Below are positions 7,511 through 10,704 of a stretch of 10,704 nt of DNA, piece after piece (within the stretch, counting starts at the first letter, position 1; every line of letters begins with the position of its first letter). The translations under genes were made by a program, and so were the position numbers. Under the pieces are notes generated by a model. The model was given only the letters and a program-made list of their open reading frames with translations, was not told the DNA's origin and did not search any database. The DNA lies in assembly GCA_047632015.1 (NCBI GenBank), contig JBLIBC010000073.1:1-10704 (forward strand), in the 5' to 3' direction. The stretch comes from JBLIAZ01 sp047632015. Lineage in GTDB: Bacteria; Bacteroidota; Bacteroidia; Flavobacteriales_C; GCA-002722245.

Positions 7511-7518
7511 CAAAAGTA
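7511..7518 (-). promoter_or_regulatory. Helicase gene -7 box
   Basis: The minus strand reads TACTTTTG, identical to the ferredoxin -7 box and an exact TAnnTTTG match, ending 20 nt before the ATG at 7490. The 9-base core TACTTTTGT is shared by both promoters. A -33 TTTG at the proper distance is not evident; an upstream TTTG at about 7520-7523 is too close. Confidence 0.5.
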
Positions 7519-7647
7519 TATCAAATAAAGGGTTATAAAAACTCCTTGGACATGTATATTTTTAGAATTTACTAACCTGTATGCACAAACGGCTTACTTT
7601 ATATCACTATATACCTAAAAGCAAAGGTTTTAGCCTAAATTATAGAA

Positions 7648-8478
7648 TTATAACTCATTAAAAAAACTTTGGAATTGTTTAATAAAATCTTGTTTTTTAC
7701 TTTTTCCTTGAAAATTCGCTACCCCTTGTACGCCACTTATCACATTGGTAACGAAAATTTCATCTGCATTTTGTAATTCTTGCACAGTAACTTCCTTTTC
7801 TTCGATATTAATTTGATGCTCCTTGCAGTATTTTAATACTTGAGCTCTGAATACTCCCCCTACGCAACCTTGATTTAAATCGGGTGTAAACACATCTTTA
7901 TCATTGATGTAAAAAATATTAGCATTGCTTGTTTCACAAACATTTCCCAATGAATTAAGTACTACCATGTCACCAAGACCTTGTTCCTTTTTATAAATAG
8001 ATGCCATGACATAAACTAAAGCTGATGTTGTTTTGCAATTTGAAAGGATGTCAATAGCTTTTTCCATGTCCTGATAAACACCCAATGAAATCCCTTCAGG
8101 ATTATAAGTAAAATCTTTGCAATCGTATCGAACTCCTTCAATAACAAAACCTAAGTTGTTAGCCATTGGAGTATATAAACCAGGTGATTCGCGGTACACT
8201 GTTAATCTTAACTTAGCGAACTTATAATGATTTTTATATATTAATTGATCAATTTCCTGCTTCCACGTTTTTTTATCGAAGCGATCTTTGTCAATTTTAA
8301 GCAATTTAATTCCTTGTTTTAACCTGTCGTAGTGTTCATCCCAAAATAACATTTTGTTGTCCACCACTTTAATGGTTTCAAAAATACCGTCACCGTATTT
8401 AAATGATCGGTTTCCAGTATTGAAAAGCTTCTCTCCTTTTTCAATTAAAAAACCATTGACGTTGTCGAATTCGTTCAT
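7648..8478 (-). CDS. Class IV PLP-dependent enzyme, aminodeoxychorismate lyase-like
   Basis: A 276-residue fold-type IV PLP enzyme. Members are branched-chain or D-amino acid aminotransferases and aminodeoxychorismate (ADC) lyase (PabC), which makes p-aminobenzoate for folate. Seen in the sequence: the opening FKYGDGIFET (26-35), HYDRLKQGIKLL (49-60) with the phosphate-contacting Arg52, the likely PLP lysine Lys149 in NCKTTSALVY, Glu182 in NVCETSNANIF (the cofactor-nitrogen contact), and TNVISGVQGV (244-253). The last motif resembles the TN-S-x-x-G-V element of PabC more than the TGT motif of BCATs, which favours ADC lyase. Length matches PabC (about 270) and is shorter than BCATs. It is last in the purE-mscS-rhomboid-HAD operon, and its ATG overlaps the HAD stop as TAATG, so translation is probably coupled. 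No pabA or pabB is in the window. Exact substrate is inferred, and a D-amino acid or other class IV aminotransferase remains possible. Confidence 0.85.
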   Translation of the reverse strand: MNEFDNVNGFLIEKGEKLFNTGNRSFKYGDGIFETIKVVDNKMLFWDEHYDRLKQGIKLLKIDKDRFDKKTWKQEIDQLIYKNHYKFAKLRLTVYRESPGLYTPMANNLGFVIEGVRYDCKDFTYNPEGISLGVYQDMEKAIDILSNCKTTSALVYVMASIYKKEQGLGDMVVLNSLGNVCETSNANIFYINDKDVFTPDLNQGCVGGVFRAQVLKYCKEHQINIEEKEVTVQELQNADEIFVTNVISGVQGVANFQGKSKKQDFIKQFQSFFNEL

Positions 8479-8960
8479 TAAGCTATTTGGTTAATAAGTT
8501 CGTTTGTGATGATGTTCACGTCAATTTTAATTCCTTTGACTCCTGCTTTTTCACCGCATTCTACGTCACGCCATTTGTCGCCAATAAAATAAGATTGTTT
8601 TGGATCGATGTTGTATTTGTACATGGCGCGTTCAATCATTAATGAATCAGGTTTTCGGCACATGCATTTTTGTAAGTTACTGTGATGGGGACAATAATAA
8701 TAGTCTGTAATTTCTATTCCCTCTTTTGAAAATTCTTCGTGGATAAATTCATGGATTGCTTCTACTGCATCGAATCCATATACTTGTTTGTCAATTCCTC
8801 CTTGGTTAGTAATTACAATGATTAAATAACCTTTTTCTTTTAGTTTTTTCGCGAACGGTATGATACCATCCAGAATGTGGGTTTCTTCCAGTTTGTAGGT
8901 GTATTCATCAGGGTCGTGGTTAATTACTCCATCCCTGTCAAGGAAAACTGCTTTATTCAT
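8478..8960 (-). CDS. HAD-IIIA phosphatase, GmhB/HisB-N-like
   Basis: A 160-residue Mg2+-dependent phosphatase of the HAD superfamily. Motif I is LDRDGVIN with the nucleophile Asp8 and acid/base Asp10; motif II is ITNQGG with Thr51; motif III includes Lys103 in CRKP; motif IV is GDKWRDVE with Asp128 and Asp132. A structural zinc site is visible as C90-x-H92 and C99-x-C101, the hallmark of the GmhB and HisB N-terminal group. Known substrates in this group are D-glycero-D-manno-heptose 1,7-bisphosphate (lipopolysaccharide core precursor) and histidinol phosphate. Neither heptose nor histidine genes are near; the neighbours are a rhomboid protease upstream and the PabC-like enzyme downstream. The stop/start junction on each side is TAATG (one-base overlap), implying translational coupling with both. 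Length is slightly below the usual 175-190 of GmhB, with no missing catalytic residue. The family call is firm; the substrate is not. Confidence 0.9.
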   Translation of the reverse strand: MNKAVFLDRDGVINHDPDEYTYKLEETHILDGIIPFAKKLKEKGYLIIVITNQGGIDKQVYGFDAVEAIHEFIHEEFSKEGIEITDYYYCPHHSNLQKCMCRKPDSLMIERAMYKYNIDPKQSYFIGDKWRDVECGEKAGVKGIKIDVNIITNELINQIA

Positions 8961-9574
8961 TAAAATATTTTTATTTGATCTAAAAACTCTGATAAAAATT
9001 CAGGGCGAAATATAATGGTGATTAAAAACCCAAATACAGCTCCCCAAAGATGTGCATCGTGTCCTATGTTGTCAGTCGCTTTTTTTGACATGTATGTGGA
9101 GTATCCTAAATATAAGATACCAAATATCCAACCGTCTATCATGACTGGAAAAAACATGAGTCCCATTTGCATTTTTGGCTCCATCACAATGGCGGAAAAA
9201 ACAACCGCAGAAACTGCACCTGAAGCACCTAATGCACTATAAGAAGGATTATTCTTATGCTTTTCTAAGCTTACAAGAGAGGCTGCAATTATACCTCCTA
9301 CGTATAATAAGATAAAATACAATGTCGCCTTACTCCCAAAGTAATTACCATAATATTCCTCCACCCTTGTCCCGAACATCCACAAGGCAAACAAGTTAAA
9401 AAAAGCGTGAGCATTATCAGCATGAATAAAACCATGACTTATTAATCTGAACCATTCTTTTTGAGCATACACTGTGTATGGATGAAAAATAAGTTTACTT
9501 CGTAAGTTTGTATCTTTAAATGCCGAAAAAGTAATAAAGGCAGTAAGGATTATAATGATAAGTGTAATGGACAT
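8960..9574 (-). CDS. Rhomboid-family intramembrane serine protease
   Basis: A 204-residue polytopic inner-membrane protein. The catalytic dyad is visible: Ser118 in the GASG motif (116-119) and His175 in GHDAHLWGAVFGF. The family motif before the second membrane helix, HGFIHADNAHAFFNLFALW (47-65), carries His and Asn60 of the oxyanion region. About six membrane segments can be read: 3-19, 57-70, 84-103, 115-132, 138-160 and 174-190. Rhomboids cut membrane proteins inside the bilayer; the substrate is unknown. The size and six-segment layout match the short bacterial forms with no extra soluble domain. The ATG at 9572-9574 follows the mscS stop by 9 nt, and its TAA overlaps the HAD start. Protease activity is supported by the intact dyad but is an inference. 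Confidence 0.93.
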   Translation of the reverse strand: MSITLIIIILTAFITFSAFKDTNLRSKLIFHPYTVYAQKEWFRLISHGFIHADNAHAFFNLFALWMFGTRVEEYYGNYFGSKATLYFILLYVGGIIAASLVSLEKHKNNPSYSALGASGAVSAVVFSAIVMEPKMQMGLMFFPVMIDGWIFGILYLGYSTYMSKKATDNIGHDAHLWGAVFGFLITIIFRPEFLSEFLDQIKIF

Positions 9575-9583
9575 TATGACAAT

Positions 9584-10417
9584 CTATTGTTTTTGCACGT
9601 GAACATCCATTTGAGGATACGGAAAGCTCAATCCAGCTTTTGGGAGTTCAACATATACTTTTTCGTTCATGTCAAATAATACTCCTCCGTAATTTTCCTT
9701 AGCTACCCAAACGCGAACTGTTATGTTTATAGCACTATCACCTAATGCACTTAATACTACTGCTGGTTCCGGATCAGTTAATATTCTCTCATCAGCTTTA
9801 ATTAAGCCTAATAAAGTTTCTTTGGCAGTGTCAAAACTTTCACCATACGCAATACCATATGTCCATTCCACTCTTCGTGTAGTTTCCTGGGTAATGTTAA
9901 TCATTGCGCTAGTAGACAAACCTCCATTAGGCAATATGATAATTTGGTTATCAGGCGTTTTTAAAATTGTATTAAAAATTTTAATTTCATAAACAGACCC
10001 TTTATATCCTTGAGCTTCAATCACATCACCCACTTTAAAGGGTTTAAAAAGCAAAATCATTACACCTCCAGCGAAGTTTTGTAAAGTTCCTGATAACGCC
10101 ATACCAATAGCTAATCCTGCTGCACCAATTAAGGCAACAAACGAAGTCATTTCGACCCCCATTGTGGTAAGTACAGAAATGAACAACATGGCTTTTAATG
10201 CCATGTTTAAAAAGCTTTTAACAAAGGATGTTAAGGAAGGGTCAACATTCTTTGTGTCCATGATAGCACCTATTCCTTTAGCTATCATTTTTATTACCCA
10301 AAGACCTACAATTAGCACTAGGACTGCACCAACTATTTTTTGCCCGTAGGTAATTACTAATTCTAATAGTATTGAACTTAATTTATCAATGTCAATATTT
10401 TTTAATATCTCATCCAT
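9584..10417 (-). CDS. mscS: Small-conductance mechanosensitive channel (MscS family)
   Basis: A 277-residue inner-membrane channel that opens on membrane tension and releases solutes during hypo-osmotic shock, forming heptamers in the known family members. Hydrophobic segments lie near 29-46 (TM1), 72-90 (TM2) and 92-125 (TM3). The Gly/Ala-rich pore helix is visible as GAAGLAIGMALSGTLQNFAG (98-117), followed by the beta-domain signature FKPFKVGDVIEAQG. The C-terminus SFPYPQMDVHV is nearly that of E. coli MscS, and the length (286 in E. coli) is close, so this is the minimal MscS architecture with no added sensor domain. The ATG at 10415-10417 lies within the end of purE, sharing 8 bases (ATGGATGA), so it is likely translated by coupling to purE. 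The stop TAG is 9 nt before the rhomboid start. Confidence 0.96.
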   Translation of the reverse strand: MDEILKNIDIDKLSSILLELVITYGQKIVGAVLVLIVGLWVIKMIAKGIGAIMDTKNVDPSLTSFVKSFLNMALKAMLFISVLTTMGVEMTSFVALIGAAGLAIGMALSGTLQNFAGGVMILLFKPFKVGDVIEAQGYKGSVYEIKIFNTILKTPDNQIIILPNGGLSTSAMINITQETTRRVEWTYGIAYGESFDTAKETLLGLIKADERILTDPEPAVVLSALGDSAINITVRVWVAKENYGGVLFDMNEKVYVELPKAGLSFPYPQMDVHVQKQ

Positions 10418-10704
10418 TGCTAACGTTCATTTTAAAGGAACTAGATTCCACGATTTTTTTACTTTCTAATACGCTAGATTTCAAGCCTTCTTTATAATCA
10501 ATTAATCTTTGGCTTAATTTAGAATCTGAAGTTCCCACAATTTGAGCTGCTAACAAGCCGGCATTTTTTGCTCCATTTAAAGCAACAGTTGCAACTGGAA
10601 CACCACCAGGCATTTGTAAAATTGACAAAACGGAATCCCAACCATCAATGGAATTACTGGACTTAACAGGAACTCCAATCACTGGTAGATGAGTTAAAGA
10701 AGCC
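10410..10704 (-). CDS. purE: N5-carboxyaminoimidazole ribonucleotide mutase, C-terminal part (5' end beyond right edge)
   Basis: PurE class I moves the carboxyl group from N5-CAIR to C4 to make CAIR in purine synthesis, acting in the cytoplasm as an octamer. The visible 98 codons are the C-terminal part of a protein usually about 160-170 residues; the frame stays open to the right edge, where one base of the preceding codon remains. Clear family motifs are LPVIGVPVKSS, DGWDSVLSILQMPGGVPVAT and NGAKNAGLLAAQI. The N-terminal substrate-binding motifs and the conserved His lie outside. A GTG at 10680-10682 is an internal valine in the VIGVPV motif, not a start. Purine context (for example purK) would be expected upstream, off-window. 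The TGA overlaps the mscS ATG by 8 bases. Confidence 0.95.
   Translation of the reverse strand, partial: ASLTHLPVIGVPVKSSNSIDGWDSVLSILQMPGGVPVATVALNGAKNAGLLAAQIVGTSDSKLSQRLIDYKEGLKSSVLESKKIVESSSFKMNVSNG

Noticed and set aside
7615..7633. CTAAAA / TTTTAG hairpin after the PabC-like gene
   Set aside because: The 6-bp stem is AT-rich with a 7-nt loop and no following T-run, so it is not a credible intrinsic terminator.
10410..10682. A 90-residue protein starting at 10682
   Set aside because: The putative start is a GTG coding an internal valine of PurE, and the frame continues to the window edge with PurE-like sequence.

Overview
This window is an AT-rich stretch of bacterial chromosome in which every supported gene lies on the minus strand, so transcription runs from the right edge to the left. 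The organism is most likely a member of the Bacteroidota, probably Flavobacteriales. The evidence is a very long SecA with two large insertions, a signal peptide ending in Ala-Gln, near absence of Shine-Dalgarno sequences, and exact or near matches to the Bacteroidota -7 box (TAnnTTTG) at a constant distance in front of several genes. The genus cannot be named from the sequence alone.

Right block (about 7648-10704): a tightly packed operon, in transcription order purE (5' end outside the window), an MscS-type mechanosensitive channel, a rhomboid-family membrane protease, a GmhB/HisB-like HAD phosphatase, and a class IV PLP enzyme related to aminodeoxychorismate lyase. Junctions are an 8-nt overlap, a 9-nt gap and two TAATG stop/start overlaps, so these functionally unlike genes are probably co-transcribed and partly translationally coupled.

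Middle block (about 4800-7520): a superfamily 2 DEAD/DEAH helicase with its own promoter-like box, then a secreted protein with a signal peptide, a possible SIMPL/DUF541-like core and a highly charged C-terminal tail.

Left block (1-4600): secA with its own -7 box, a dicluster [4Fe-4S] ferredoxin with a promoter and a strong intrinsic terminator, and the N-terminal half of hemA (glutamyl-tRNA reductase), which runs off the left edge and probably starts at TTG. These are housekeeping functions: protein export, electron transfer and tetrapyrrole synthesis.

I see no RNA gene, CRISPR array, insertion sequence, prophage or defence island. No intergenic stretch exceeds 300 bases. I do not see a convincing undescribed system. 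The points most worth a second look are the mixed-function operon, the unassigned substrate of the HAD phosphatase beside the PabC-like enzyme, the secreted protein, and a 10-bp inverted repeat upstream of secA.
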